This document shows positions 1 through 9,192 of a DNA stretch of 64,000 nt, piece after piece (the stretch's first letter is position 1; every line of letters begins with the position of its first letter). Location of the stretch: positions 1 through 64,000 of the forward strand of contig CAYXMM010000006.1 in the NCBI GenBank assembly GCA_964465945.1, given 5' to 3'. The stretch comes from JAJRPT01 sp964465945. GTDB lineage: Bacteria > Bacteroidota > Ignavibacteria > Kapaibacteriales > UBA2268. Both the position numbers and the translations under genes were made by a program. The notes under the pieces were generated by a model, which saw only the letters and a list, made by a program, of their open reading frames with translations, ran no database searches and was not told the DNA's origin.

Positions 1-121
1 AAGTGAATTTAATTGAAATTGTACAAGCACATGGTTCATTATCTTTATTGCATAAACAATTCCACATTTTTGTTGAATTATTTAAGTCTTGTAGTATTTT
101 CGATTTTTGATAAATAACAAT

Positions 122-385
122 TTATAAACCAGTTGCAGTTACTTGTGTAACTTCTATTGGACCACTATCAATAAAATCCAAACAAATTGGTAAATTTGCT
201 TTCATAGGATAAAGAGGTGCTTGCAAGGAATTAGGTGAATCAGTACAAATTTCCTGTATACTATTGTTTGTAAAATTACAAACAGTATATCTATATTTTT
301 TATTTTGAGGGCAATAGTTAGTACAATCAATGGCATATATCTGATTTGACAAAATAAACATAAATAATATTATAAAAAATTTCAT
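122..385 (-). CDS. Small secreted protein, probably truncated by a nonsense codon
   Basis: The product is an 87-residue protein with a Sec signal peptide (about residues 1-18) followed by a short mature part with five cysteines. I do not recognise a family. The start is supported by AGGAG about 6 bases before the ATG, and the gene begins 9 bases after the stop of the upstream secreted-protein gene, so the two are probably co-transcribed. The same frame stays open past the TAA at 122-124 through to the window edge (40 more codons) and encodes another cysteine-rich stretch (NCLCNKDNEPCACT). This suggests that the real protein was longer and that TAA replaced a sense codon such as GAA. A sequencing error is the alternative. 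Confidence 0.55.
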   Translation of the reverse strand: MKFFIILFMFILSNQIYAIDCTNYCPQNKKYRYTVCNFTNNSIQEICTDSPNSLQAPLYPMKANLPICLDFIDSGPIEVTQVTATGL

Positions 386-394
386 TTTGAACTC

Positions 395-1426
395 CTAAAA
401 ACTTTTAATTTGAGTAACTCTATTTTTAATAATATTTTTAAAAGTATTTAAAGGTAAATTATTTCCAATTGATTGAAACTCATCTGGTGGATAAACTACT
501 ATCCCATTAATAATTGGATACACTGTCCCCGTCCATGATTTGGCTACTCCTGGTCCTAAACTATAAAATAAATTATTCCCTTCACTACATATAATTACAT
601 AGTTAAGGCAAACTATATATTCTTCACCTTCTTTAGTCCACGGATTACCTTCATTATCTTTCATAGTCGGATTATTTAGCTCATTTCCATTTTCATCAAT
701 CATTATTCCTATATAATCATCAGCATAATCCTTTCCTCTTCTCCATTCTAATCTATAATCATATTGTAAACAAGAGTCGTTGTTGAAAAAAGTATTCTTT
801 TCTAAATGACCCATTATACTTATCGAATCTTGAATTGAAACATCTTTGCAATCCTTTTGTGGAAATCCCTTAATTAACTCAATAATTTCGCACTCGTCGA
901 TTACAACACTTTTCGCAAATGATGCAGAAGGGTCATTTCGTTGAGTTTGATTTTTCACCTTTATATGTGCAATAATCTGTGATCCTAATACAAGATGGTC
1001 TAAATCTGGAGAAGGCGAAACATCTTTAATTTTTAATAATACTTCTCTCTGTAAGTCATTTAAATCTAATTTATATGGGATCTTTGAGCCATTTGCATAT
1101 TTCCATGTGTCTAAATAAATTTGAAATCCAATTGGGTTTTCATCTATAATATGGTAGTAATACTTCATAATTTTTTTAATAGTATCATTATAAGTTTGGT
1201 TGCTTAAAAAAGATTTAATCTGCTCTAAATTAACGCTTTTAGCAATACTATCTAAAGCTATATAGCCATACAAATAATCAAGAGTGTTGCCAGTAGATAA
1301 AGGAGGTAACATACTTAATTCATTGAAATTATAAGTTAATCCATGATAATCCTCGTAGCAAGGTGGTTGCTGTGAATTAAGATAAGTATAAAATATTATA
1401 GTTAGAGTTATTAAAAAGTATTTCAT
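395..1426 (-). CDS. Secreted protein of unknown function
   Basis: The product has 343 residues with a clear signal peptide (hydrophobic residues 3-15, then NSQQ). The mature part has cysteines near both ends but no motif I recognise, no transmembrane segment and no T9SS sorting domain. It should be exported to the periplasm or beyond. It is the upstream partner of the small cysteine-rich secreted protein 9 bases downstream. Nothing in the sequence indicates an enzymatic role. Confidence 0.7.
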   Translation of the reverse strand: MKYFLITLTIIFYTYLNSQQPPCYEDYHGLTYNFNELSMLPPLSTGNTLDYLYGYIALDSIAKSVNLEQIKSFLSNQTYNDTIKKIMKYYYHIIDENPIGFQIYLDTWKYANGSKIPYKLDLNDLQREVLLKIKDVSPSPDLDHLVLGSQIIAHIKVKNQTQRNDPSASFAKSVVIDECEIIELIKGFPQKDCKDVSIQDSISIMGHLEKNTFFNNDSCLQYDYRLEWRRGKDYADDYIGIMIDENGNELNNPTMKDNEGNPWTKEGEEYIVCLNYVIICSEGNNLFYSLGPGVAKSWTGTVYPIINGIVVYPPDEFQSIGNNLPLNTFKNIIKNRVTQIKSF

Positions 1427-1731
1427 AATTACCTCTGAGTTTTTATTAAATTAATAAAAATTACATAACACAAAATCAAGCAAAATAAATTCTAAGTGCC
1501 ACTAAAAAAAACAAATAAAAAAATACTTCAATTAATTTTGTCATCTAACAAAAGCAAATGTAAAACGATTTTTTTTTTTGCAAATTTTTCTTCAAAAAAT
1601 ACAAACTTTTTTAAATTGTGGATAAGTTATTTTTAAAAACTTAGTATTCATCTACTTATAATGATTTTGAAATAAATTATTTTATTTTAACTATTCAAAT
1701 GCAAAAGTAAAAAAAATAATATAATTTACAA
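1427..1731. other. Intergenic spacer, nothing recognisable
   Basis: About 305 bases of very AT-rich sequence lie between the secreted-protein gene and aat. I see no open frame of note, no GC-rich hairpin and no RNA gene. It should contain the promoter for the two minus-strand secreted-protein genes to its left, but no convincing core promoter could be assigned. Confidence 0.5.
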
Positions 1732-2313
1732 CTATATAAATTTTCTACTTTCAGAGATAGATTTAGTAAGTATTTCGAGGTATTCATTTCTTGGGATTTC
1801 AATTGCGCCGAGTGTTCTTGTGAATGGGTTTATATATTGGCTGTCAAGTAAGAGGAAATTGTTTTTATTAAGGAGTTGTATTAAATGATAGTATGCAGAT
1901 TTTGCGGCATTATCTTTTACATTAAACATTGATTCGCCAAAGAAAGCTGCCCCTATGCAAACTCCATATAATCCGCCTACGATTTCACCTTCACACCATG
2001 TCTCAATGCTATGGGCTAAGCCAATGAAGTATAATTCAATATATGAGTTAATTATTTCTTCTGAAATCCAAGTGTCTTTCCTTTCGGCACATTGCTTAAT
2101 TACTTGCTCAAAATCATAATTTATCGTAAATTGATAGTTGTGCTTTTTTTCATATTGTTTTAATGAACGAGGTTTATCAGGGACTTTATTTAATGGAATT
2201 ATTGCTCTTGGGTCAGGCGAATGCCAGTAAATGCCGTCCCAATCAGCCATTGGAAAGAAACCTTGCGTATAGCCACTGACTAGAACATCAACATTTAATT
2301 GACTGTGTACCAT
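1732..2313 (-). CDS. aat: Leucyl/phenylalanyl-tRNA--protein transferase
   Basis: Aat transfers Leu or Phe from charged tRNA to N-terminal Lys or Arg of proteins, marking them for ClpS/ClpAP degradation (N-end rule). The 193-residue product carries the family landmarks: YTQGFFPM near the N-terminus, WHSPDPRA, AHSIETW, GGLYGV, FFGESMF and LLDSQ, which includes the conserved Glu and Gln of the active site. It is shorter than the E. coli enzyme (234) at both ends; short versions are common in Bacteroidota. The ATG follows the TAA of pheS with no spacing (TAAATG), so translation is probably coupled to pheS. Confidence 0.93.
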   Translation of the reverse strand: MVHSQLNVDVLVSGYTQGFFPMADWDGIYWHSPDPRAIIPLNKVPDKPRSLKQYEKKHNYQFTINYDFEQVIKQCAERKDTWISEEIINSYIELYFIGLAHSIETWCEGEIVGGLYGVCIGAAFFGESMFNVKDNAAKSAYYHLIQLLNKNNFLLLDSQYINPFTRTLGAIEIPRNEYLEILTKSISESRKFI

Positions 2314-3294
2314 TTAAAATTGTCTCAATACCCTAACATCGTTTTCGTATAGTGCTCTAATATCGTCTAATGATGTTCTTATCATTGTTATTCTTTCAAT
2401 TCCGAAGCCAAAGGCGAAGCCAGAATACTTTTCGGAATCAATACCTCCTGCTTTTAAGACATTAGGATGTACCATTCCACAACCTACTACTTCCATCCAT
2501 TTGTTTGAACCCGGACGTCTTATATCCATTTCGGCACTTGGTTCTGTGAATGGGAAGAATGATGGTCTAAACCTAAACTCAAGATTATCGCCATATAATT
2601 TTTTTGCAAATGTCATCATCATTGCTTTTAGTTCAGACATTGAAACGTTTTCATCAATATACAAGCCCTCAATTTGATGAAATTCAGCAAGATGTGTAGA
2701 ATCTAATGCTTCGTTTCTATATACTCTACCAGGCATAATTGTTTTTATTGGCGCTTTCATATTCTCCATTACTCTTATTTGTACAGGAGATGTATGAGTT
2801 CTTAGAACAAGTTCTTCTTTGTCAGATTTAATGAAAAATGTATCTTGCATATCTCTTGCTGGGTGGTCGGGAGGAAAGTTCAAAGAGTCGAAGTTATGAA
2901 AAGCGTCTTCAATATCTGGACCTTCTGCAACAGCAAAACCCATATCTTTAAAAATCTCTATCATCATATCTATTGTTTGAGTTACAGGATGCTTTGAGCC
3001 AATATTTGAAACTCTACCAGGTAAGGTTAAATCAATAGTAGGTGAATTTGATTCTTCCTCCTTAAATTTTAGTTCATACTCATCATACATTTCTTCTGCT
3101 TTCTTTTTAAGTACATTTAAAAGTATACCGACATCTTTCTTCTCTTCTTTTGGGACGTCTTTCATTTGGAGCATCAGATTTTGGATAGCACCTTTTTTAA
3201 CGAGGTATTTTAACTTAAATGCTTCTAATTCATCTTTGTTTGAAATAACAATGTTTTCAATTTCTAAGGTAAGTTTTTTAATTTCATCAATCAT
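2314..3294 (-). CDS. pheS: Phenylalanine--tRNA ligase alpha subunit
   Basis: This is the catalytic alpha subunit of the heterotetrameric PheRS, which charges tRNA-Phe in the cytoplasm. The 326-residue protein has the N-terminal coiled-coil arm (about residues 1-90) and the class II synthetase core, with motif 2 (RVYRNEALDSTHLAEFHQ) and motif 3 (GFAFGFGIERITMI). Its length is normal. pheT, the beta subunit, is not adjacent and is not in the window. The gene lies after rplT, separated by a hairpin terminator, and is directly followed by aat. Confidence 0.97.
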   Translation of the reverse strand: MIDEIKKLTLEIENIVISNKDELEAFKLKYLVKKGAIQNLMLQMKDVPKEEKKDVGILLNVLKKKAEEMYDEYELKFKEEESNSPTIDLTLPGRVSNIGSKHPVTQTIDMMIEIFKDMGFAVAEGPDIEDAFHNFDSLNFPPDHPARDMQDTFFIKSDKEELVLRTHTSPVQIRVMENMKAPIKTIMPGRVYRNEALDSTHLAEFHQIEGLYIDENVSMSELKAMMMTFAKKLYGDNLEFRFRPSFFPFTEPSAEMDIRRPGSNKWMEVVGCGMVHPNVLKAGGIDSEKYSGFAFGFGIERITMIRTSLDDIRALYENDVRVLRQF

Positions 3295-3318
3295 ATAATA
3301 TGCAATTTCGGTTAATAA

Positions 3319-3345
3319 ATAAAAAAAGCCCTCTTACAAGGGCTT
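3319..3345 (-). terminator. Rho-independent terminator after rplT
   Basis: A 7-bp stem (3326-3332 with 3339-3345, AAGCCCT/AGGGCTT) has a 6-base loop and is followed on the minus strand by a run of U (A-run 3321-3327 on the plus strand). It lies between rplT and pheS, so pheS depends on readthrough or on its own promoter. Confidence 0.8.
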
Positions 3346-3368
3346 CTAAATTAAAGATATTTTAGTAA

Positions 3369-3713
3369 TTAAGCAACTTTTTTGCAAATAGCAGAAAAAA
3401 CTTCTGGTTGATTCATAGCAAAATCAGCTAATACTTTTCTGTTTATTTCAATACTGTTCTTTTTAAGACCATTGATTAATTTAGAGTAAGTAGTTCCATT
3501 TAATCTTGCAGCAGCGTTAATACGCACAATCCACAATCTTCTGAAATCTCTTTTTTTACGTTTTCTACCAACATAGGCATGTTGAAGACCTTTTTCTATG
3601 TGATTTTTCGCTACCGTCCAAACATTTTTTCTTAAACCCCAGTAACCTTTAGCAAGTTTAAGGAATTTTCTACGTCTGCGGTGCGAAGCTACTTTATTGA
3701 CCGATCTAGGCAT
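3369..3713 (-). CDS. rplT: 50S ribosomal protein L20
   Basis: L20 is a primary 23S rRNA-binding protein essential for early 50S assembly. The 114-residue product is typical in length and sequence: a very basic N-terminal helix (MPRSVNKVASHRRRRKFLKL), then GYWGLRKNVWTVAKN and RDFRRLWIVRINAA. It follows rpmI by 73 bases. That spacer can form a hairpin with a following U-rich tract, so expression relative to L35 may be tuned there. In other bacteria L20 represses its own operon by binding mRNA; whether it does so here is not shown. Confidence 0.98.
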   Translation of the reverse strand: MPRSVNKVASHRRRRKFLKLAKGYWGLRKNVWTVAKNHIEKGLQHAYVGRKRKKRDFRRLWIVRINAAARLNGTTYSKLINGLKKNSIEINRKVLADFAMNQPEVFSAICKKVA

Positions 3714-3732
3714 ATTTAACCTTTATTAATAA

Positions 3733-3775
3733 TTAAAAAATAAGCTAAAGGGAGAGCTTCTATTCCCCTTTGAGC
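3733..3775 (-). terminator. Candidate attenuator hairpin between rpmI and rplT
   Basis: On the minus strand GCTCAAAGGG (3775-3766) can pair with CCCTTTAGC (3752-3744) with one bulged C and a 13-base loop. A U-rich run (A-run 3735-3741 on the plus strand) follows. The shape is that of a weak rho-independent terminator inside a ribosomal-protein operon. Confidence 0.45.
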
Positions 3776-3786
3776 ATTAGTTGGGA

Positions 3787-3984
3787 TTATAAAACCCCTG
3801 GTAACATTCTTTTTACTGATTTTAAGTTAGCGTCATCAACACCAAAAGTACCTCTAAGTTGTCTTTTTCTTTTAGAAGATTTTTTAGTTAAGATGTGAGA
3901 AGTAAATGCTTTTTTTCTTTTAAAGCCATTCGCTGTTTTCTTAAATCGTTTTTTTGCCCCTGAAATTGATTTCATTTTTGGCAT
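3787..3984 (-). CDS. rpmI: 50S ribosomal protein L35
   Basis: This is a 65-residue basic ribosomal protein of the large subunit. Diagnostic features are MPKMKSISGAKKRFKKTANG at the start, HILTKKSSKRKRQLR in the middle and a short C-terminal VKRMLPG-type end. It heads the rpmI-rplT pair. In many bacteria infC precedes these genes, but here the upstream neighbour is an unrelated secreted protein with its own terminator, so infC lies elsewhere. Confidence 0.98.
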   Translation of the reverse strand: MPKMKSISGAKKRFKKTANGFKRKKAFTSHILTKKSSKRKRQLRGTFGVDDANLKSVKRMLPGVL

Positions 3985-4045
3985 TATAACACCTATTTTC
4001 GATTTTGTTTTAAAAAGAGTTGCAAATTAAGGGTATATTTTCACA

Positions 4046-4090
4046 TTTCCAAAATATTTTTAATTTCTTATATGATTTTATTTTTGGAAA
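4046..4090. repeat. Inverted repeat in the rpmI leader
   Basis: Arms TTTCCAAAA (4046-4054) and TTTTGGAAA (4082-4090) are perfect 9-bp complements with a 27-base AT-rich loop. They lie upstream of rpmI, in the position where a leader structure or operator would sit. Function is unknown. Confidence 0.35.
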
Positions 4091-4106
4091 CTACAAGAAG
4101 ATTTAT

Positions 4107-4135
4107 AAAAAAAGCCGAGTTTAATTGCTCGGCTT
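4107..4135 (-). terminator. Rho-independent terminator of the T9SS cargo gene
   Basis: An 8-bp GC-containing stem (AAGCCGAG 4112-4119 with CTCGGCTT 4128-4135) is followed on the minus strand by a U-run (A-run 4107-4113 on the plus strand). It lies 24 bases after the stop of the secreted-protein gene. Confidence 0.85.
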
Positions 4136-4158
4136 CTTATTAAAACTAATTTCAAATA

Positions 4159-6357
4159 TTACTTTATAACATTTAAAATTTTAGTTGCAGTATTGTTACC
4201 AACTGATAAATTAATGTAATAAGTACCTGTTGTAAGTTTTGTAGTATTAAAGTTGAATCCTTTAGTTCCTGCTGATAGCATTCCTTCAAAAGGAGTTGCA
4301 ATTAATCTACCCATAGCATCGCTTACAGTAACTCTTGCGAAACCAGGTGTTATTAAACTGAAACTGATATCGACTACTTCGTTGGCAGTTGGGTTCGGGA
4401 ATGGGTCAAATAATTCAAAATTATTTTTCACACCGTTTTCAACAGACATCCAAGCAGAATTTCCTTCTGTCGCGTTTTTAGTCCCGTCAACAGTGATAAC
4501 ATCAATACCTTGGAACCAATACCAAGAAACTTGCGACCAGAAAGAAAGGTCTAATTTACCAACAGCATTATACCATCTTGAAGCAGGGTTAGTAATAATT
4601 GCAGGATTACTAATTGCTATTGGAATAGCAGATAATGACGGAATTGTTTTAGGCATAAATGTACTTTTATAATTCCAATTATCATTTGTAACATTATATT
4701 CAGGGCCCCAAGAAGTTTCAGATACATTTCTTGAAGCAACAAAAATATCATTAGGCATATCGTAGCTAACAGTAACGGGAATAGTGTCTTCTAAACCAAA
4801 TTCATTATTACCCACAGTATAATATGTATAAGTAGTGTCTGCTCCGGATTTACCTTTAAAAGTAACAGTTTTTGAACCAGCCCAGTCTAAGTATTTAACA
4901 ACAATCGCAGAACCATCAGCAGTAACAGCTGCTTCTAATTCGTGGCCTCTATTATTAACTTCTTCCAATAAAGGTAATTGTAAAGTATCAGCGAATTGAA
5001 ATCTTTGACCAACTCTTGAGAAATAGCTTAACCAAGTCGGTTGAGATAAACCAGTACCTATGTTCTCAGAAATATCACAAACTTTTCTTGCTGACCAAAC
5101 ACCACCATCGTAGTTTGCTTCTACGATATGTAAAGCTTTGTTTTCTTCTCCAATTCTTGAAACTACTCTCATAAAATATGAATACTTGTCGTTTCCATAA
5201 GCTACAAATGCATCTTGAGAATAATTAACAGCAAACCAGCCATTTGCACCTGGACTTAAAGTTCCAGCAATATCGTTAATTACAGCAACTGGGCATCTGT
5301 TAGCTTCTGTAAAAGTTGCTCCACCATTAGCAGATTTCCAAACAGCTGGAATTCTAACTTCATTATCATCAGCAAACATATTATTTGAAGCAACATAAAC
5401 ATTTCCTTCTGTATCGGTTGCGATAGTTGGTTTGTTTTGATATGTTGAACCAATGTTACCTGCATCTTTAAATTTACTTGTCCACCATTGAGGTTGAACT
5501 GCGTCTCCAGTTACTTCACCACCACCTGATGTATTTAAGCCAATATTTCCATAATAGCCATATTGATAAGTGCCATCAGGTGACATCATTGAAACGAAAT
5601 AGAGACCAGAATTATTAACAGCGTTAGAAGAAGCACTTAAAGCAAATCCCCACATTTGAACATCTGGTGAGTTATTAATTGAAGGATTTCTATAATCAGC
5701 AACAAATGGCTCATCTAAATCAGCTAAATTCACAAACATACCCATACCAGAATATGTATTACCGGAAGATAAAAAGTTTCTTGAATATATTGCGTAATCA
5801 AAAGTTTCTTTTACTCCAGTTTCTAAACCACCGATAGATTGACTTTGATTTGTATTAGTCAATGCAAGTGATGGTGATGTATAATAATATGGTGTAGTAG
5901 AATAGAAACCTAATGAGTCTCTTGAAGTCCAGTTAAAACCACCATCAGTAGAGTAATACATTGATAGAGTTAATCTACCAGGACCACCGCTTGGTAATGA
6001 TACTGTATAGTCTGGCTCCATATTCATAATTGCAATTAAGCCATTATCACCTAATGTTGGTTCAAAGGTAATTGGCGATGTCATTTCTTGTTGGTAGTTC
6101 CAGTTGAAAATTGAATTACCAAGCATATCAACTAAATTAGTGTGTCTTGAATTGTCAACACCTAAAAACTTACTATAGTTTGAGTTTTTAGAGTTAAAAA
6201 CAGGACCTTGTTGAACACTTTCGTTATTGAAAGTAGGTTGCTGTCTTTTTGCTTCAACATTAATCGCTTTACCATATTTGTTAGTCAAGGTATTTTTTGC
6301 AATTAATGAGGTACTCGCAATAGTCAATGCAAGCATTATGTATAATATTTTTTTCAT
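4159..6357 (-). CDS. T9SS type A sorting domain protein with Asp-box-like repeats
   Basis: The 732-residue protein has a signal peptide (about residues 1-20) and a C-terminal T9SS type A sorting domain: FDPFPNPTANEVVDISFS, then the VSDAMGRLI and LTTGTYYINL elements, ending in KILNVIK. It should cross the outer membrane by T9SS and be released or anchored at the surface. The middle has Asp-box-like motifs (STDGGFNW, KSANGGATF) as in BNR/sialidase-type propellers, which gives a fold hint but no enzymatic assignment. It has its own terminator and is divergent from mutS. Confidence 0.88.
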   Translation of the reverse strand: MKKILYIMLALTIASTSLIAKNTLTNKYGKAINVEAKRQQPTFNNESVQQGPVFNSKNSNYSKFLGVDNSRHTNLVDMLGNSIFNWNYQQEMTSPITFEPTLGDNGLIAIMNMEPDYTVSLPSGGPGRLTLSMYYSTDGGFNWTSRDSLGFYSTTPYYYTSPSLALTNTNQSQSIGGLETGVKETFDYAIYSRNFLSSGNTYSGMGMFVNLADLDEPFVADYRNPSINNSPDVQMWGFALSASSNAVNNSGLYFVSMMSPDGTYQYGYYGNIGLNTSGGGEVTGDAVQPQWWTSKFKDAGNIGSTYQNKPTIATDTEGNVYVASNNMFADDNEVRIPAVWKSANGGATFTEANRCPVAVINDIAGTLSPGANGWFAVNYSQDAFVAYGNDKYSYFMRVVSRIGEENKALHIVEANYDGGVWSARKVCDISENIGTGLSQPTWLSYFSRVGQRFQFADTLQLPLLEEVNNRGHELEAAVTADGSAIVVKYLDWAGSKTVTFKGKSGADTTYTYYTVGNNEFGLEDTIPVTVSYDMPNDIFVASRNVSETSWGPEYNVTNDNWNYKSTFMPKTIPSLSAIPIAISNPAIITNPASRWYNAVGKLDLSFWSQVSWYWFQGIDVITVDGTKNATEGNSAWMSVENGVKNNFELFDPFPNPTANEVVDISFSLITPGFARVTVSDAMGRLIATPFEGMLSAGTKGFNFNTTKLTTGTYYINLSVGNNTATKILNVIK

Positions 6358-6435
6358 AAGTCGCCCATAATTAATTTAATAAAATTTCGTATTTTCTTCT
6401 AAAAAAATCTTTCAAATATAAGGTTAATGATTTAA

Positions 6436-6456
6436 TTTTACAAATTATTTGTAAAA
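6436..6456. repeat. Perfect palindrome in the mutS divergent region
   Basis: TTTTACAAA (6436-6444) and TTTGTAAAA (6448-6456) form a perfect 9-bp inverted repeat with a 3-base centre. It lies between two divergent genes, so it could be an operator. AT-rich background makes chance possible. Confidence 0.3.
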
Positions 6457-6517
6457 TAATAGTAACTTTATCTAAACAAAAGACACATTGAACTCGTATT
6501 AGGTTACACTTTTTTAT

Positions 6518-6525
6518 TAATTTTG
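6518..6525 (+). promoter_or_regulatory. Candidate -7 promoter element for mutS
   Basis: TAATTTTG matches the Bacteroidota -7 consensus TAnnTTTG and lies 31 bases before the mutS ATG. No TTG is found at the expected -33 distance, so support is partial. Confidence 0.3.
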
Positions 6526-6555
6526 TAAAAAATATTATTAAATCTTTTATCGAAA

Positions 6556-9192
6556 ATGAAGTCTAGTTCTAATGAAACCCCACTAATGCAACAATATAAT
6601 AGGATTAAGGAAAAATATCCTAATACTATTTTGTTATTCCGACTTGGAGATTTTTTTGAAACTTTTAATGACGATGCGGTGAAAACTGCTACTGCTTTAG
6701 GTATTACTCTTACAAAGCGAAATAATGGAACAGCGAGCGAAATGCCTCTTGCGGGCTTTCCTCATCATCAGTTAGATAATTACTTACCTAAGTTAATTAA
6801 AGCAGGATATAGAGTTGCTGTTTGCGAACAACTCGAAGATCCTAAGCAAGCTAAAGGTATTGTTAAAAGAGGGGTTGTGGAAGTTGTAACTCCGGGTGTT
6901 GCACTTTATGATAAAATTTTAGAAGCAAGGTCAAATAATTTTATTCTTGCTGTAAGTTTTATGAAAAATGAAAGTCCTTTTGTTGGTATAAGTTATGCTG
7001 ATGTATCTACGGGAGAATTTTATATTGCTGAAGTAAATATTAAGAAAGCAATAAGTGTAATTGAAACTATCAATCCAAAAGAAATTATAATAAATCGAGA
7101 AGATAAGAAGTTATTTGATGAAACGTTTTCAAAATTATCTTTTACTTATGCAATTACAAAGTTAGAAGATTGGATTTTTGAAGAAAGTTTTGCAACCGAT
7201 TTATTACTTGACCAATTTAATACAAAAAATTTAAAAGGGTTTGGTATTGAGAATTTCACATTTGGTAAATCAGCCGCTGGAGCTATTTTACATTATATAA
7301 GTGAAACCCAAAAATCTAAATTGCCTCATTTAAGAAATATAAAGGTTTTAAATACATCAGAGTTTATGATTCTTGATTATCCAACTCGTAGAAATTTAGA
7401 GATAACTTTTGACTCAGAAGGTGGAAGTGAAGGGAGTTTATTTAAACTTATAGATAAGACATCAACTTCAATGGGAAGTCGATTATTGAAGAAATGGCTA
7501 GTTCGTCCTTTAATAAATTTAGAAGAAATTAATTTGAGATTGAATAAAGTTGAAATACTTTATAGCAATTATAAAGGTCAATTAGTATTAAAGGATTTAC
7601 TAAAAGAAATTGCAGACTTAGAACGTTTATCTGTTCGAGTTGAAAATAAAAGGATTAACCCAAGAGATTTAATTCAATTAAAAAATAGTTTAGAAATTAT
7701 TCCAAAAATAAAAGAACATTTTAATGAATTAGATAAATCAAATTTATTTAAAGCGAATGAATTAAATGAACTTACAAGTTTAACAGAACTAATATCTAAC
7801 GCAATAAGTGATGATACTCCAAATCAAATTGGTGGTGGAAATGTATTTAAGCGTGGGTATAACCAGGAGTTAGATAGTAATTTAGAGGCAAAATATTCAG
7901 GAAAAAATTGGGTTGAGAATTATAAGGAAGAGGAAAGAGAAAGGTCTGGTATATCTAGTTTAAAAGTTGGTTTTACAAGTGTATTCGGATATTACCTTGA
8001 AGTTACAAATGCGCATAAATCAAAAGTTCCTCCTCACTACGAAAGACGTCAAACACTTTCAAATGCAGAGCGGTATGTAACGGAAGAATTAAAGGAAATT
8101 GAAACAAAAATTTATAATGCTGAAGATAATATTTCACGGATTGAAAATGTGTTGTTTGAGAATTTGGTTAAAGAAGTTGCAACTTATTCAGAAAAGATAA
8201 TAGAATTAGCAAGCGAAATTTCTCAAATTGATGTTTTAAACACATTTGCTAATCTTGCAATTATAAATAATTATAATAAGCCAGTTTTGAATAGTTCTAC
8301 AAGTATTAATATTATTAATGGCAGGCATCCTGTTGTTGAGAAAAATCTTGATTTAGGTTATGCTTATGTAGAAAACAACCTCAAAATTGATACTGACGAA
8401 AGTATGCTACATATTATCACTGGTCCAAATATGGCTGGTAAGTCTTCATATTTAAGGCAAAATGCGTTAATAATTTTATTGGCTCAAATTGGCTCTTATG
8501 TCCCCGCGAGTTCTGCTGAAATTGGAATTGTAGATAGAATATTTACAAGAGTGGGCGCACAAGATAATATTAATAGTGGCGAATCTACTTTCCTTGTTGA
8601 AATGCAAGAGATGGCAAATATTTTAAATAATGCTACTGAAAAAAGTTTTATTTTATTAGATGAAGTAGGAAGAGGAACAGCAACGTATGATGGTCTGGCT
8701 ATTGCTTGGGCAATATCGGAGTATTTGAATGATGTAGTTGGAGCAAAAACACTTTTTGCAACGCATTATCATGAATTAAATGAGTTACATGAAAGATACC
8801 CTAAGATTAAGAACTTTCATGTTGAAATTGTTGAAACTACTAATAAAATTATTTTTTCTCATAAACTTAAAATAGGTGGAACAAATCTAAGTTTCGGGAT
8901 ACATGTTGCCGAAATGGCGGGGTTACCTAAAGAAGTAATTAACCGTTCTGATGAAATTCTAAAAACTTTTCGTTCAGATGATTCACAGATTGAAATTGAA
9001 AATACAAATAAGATTAAGGCAAATGTTAGTAGAATTAAGTCAAAAGAAAGAGTTGCAGATGAACAATTAGCAATTTTTACTTTTGAAGATGATGTTTTAA
9101 GAAGTAAAATTAAGAAAATAGAAATTGATAATATAACACCAATTAGGGCGTTTGAAATATTAAATGAATTAGTATCACAGGTTAAAAATTGA
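6556..9192 (+). CDS. mutS: DNA mismatch repair protein MutS
   Basis: MutS recognises base mismatches and small loops and recruits MutL in an ATP-dependent way. The 878-residue length is typical of MutS1. The N-terminal mismatch-binding domain carries GDFFETF (the Phe-x-Glu wedge). The middle has the lever/clamp region with RRNLEITF and GYYLEVTNAH, and the C-terminal ATPase has GPNMAGKSSYLRQ (Walker A, about residue 623) and ILLDEVGRGTATYDGLA (Walker B/signature). A helix-turn-helix dimerisation tail follows. The last codons overlap the next gene. MutL is not in the window. Confidence 0.98.
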   Translation: MKSSSNETPLMQQYNRIKEKYPNTILLFRLGDFFETFNDDAVKTATALGITLTKRNNGTASEMPLAGFPHHQLDNYLPKLIKAGYRVAVCEQLEDPKQAKGIVKRGVVEVVTPGVALYDKILEARSNNFILAVSFMKNESPFVGISYADVSTGEFYIAEVNIKKAISVIETINPKEIIINREDKKLFDETFSKLSFTYAITKLEDWIFEESFATDLLLDQFNTKNLKGFGIENFTFGKSAAGAILHYISETQKSKLPHLRNIKVLNTSEFMILDYPTRRNLEITFDSEGGSEGSLFKLIDKTSTSMGSRLLKKWLVRPLINLEEINLRLNKVEILYSNYKGQLVLKDLLKEIADLERLSVRVENKRINPRDLIQLKNSLEIIPKIKEHFNELDKSNLFKANELNELTSLTELISNAISDDTPNQIGGGNVFKRGYNQELDSNLEAKYSGKNWVENYKEEERERSGISSLKVGFTSVFGYYLEVTNAHKSKVPPHYERRQTLSNAERYVTEELKEIETKIYNAEDNISRIENVLFENLVKEVATYSEKIIELASEISQIDVLNTFANLAIINNYNKPVLNSSTSINIINGRHPVVEKNLDLGYAYVENNLKIDTDESMLHIITGPNMAGKSSYLRQNALIILLAQIGSYVPASSAEIGIVDRIFTRVGAQDNINSGESTFLVEMQEMANILNNATEKSFILLDEVGRGTATYDGLAIAWAISEYLNDVVGAKTLFATHYHELNELHERYPKIKNFHVEIVETTNKIIFSHKLKIGGTNLSFGIHVAEMAGLPKEVINRSDEILKTFRSDDSQIEIENTNKIKANVSRIKSKERVADEQLAIFTFEDDVLRSKIKKIEIDNITPIRAFEILNELVSQVKN

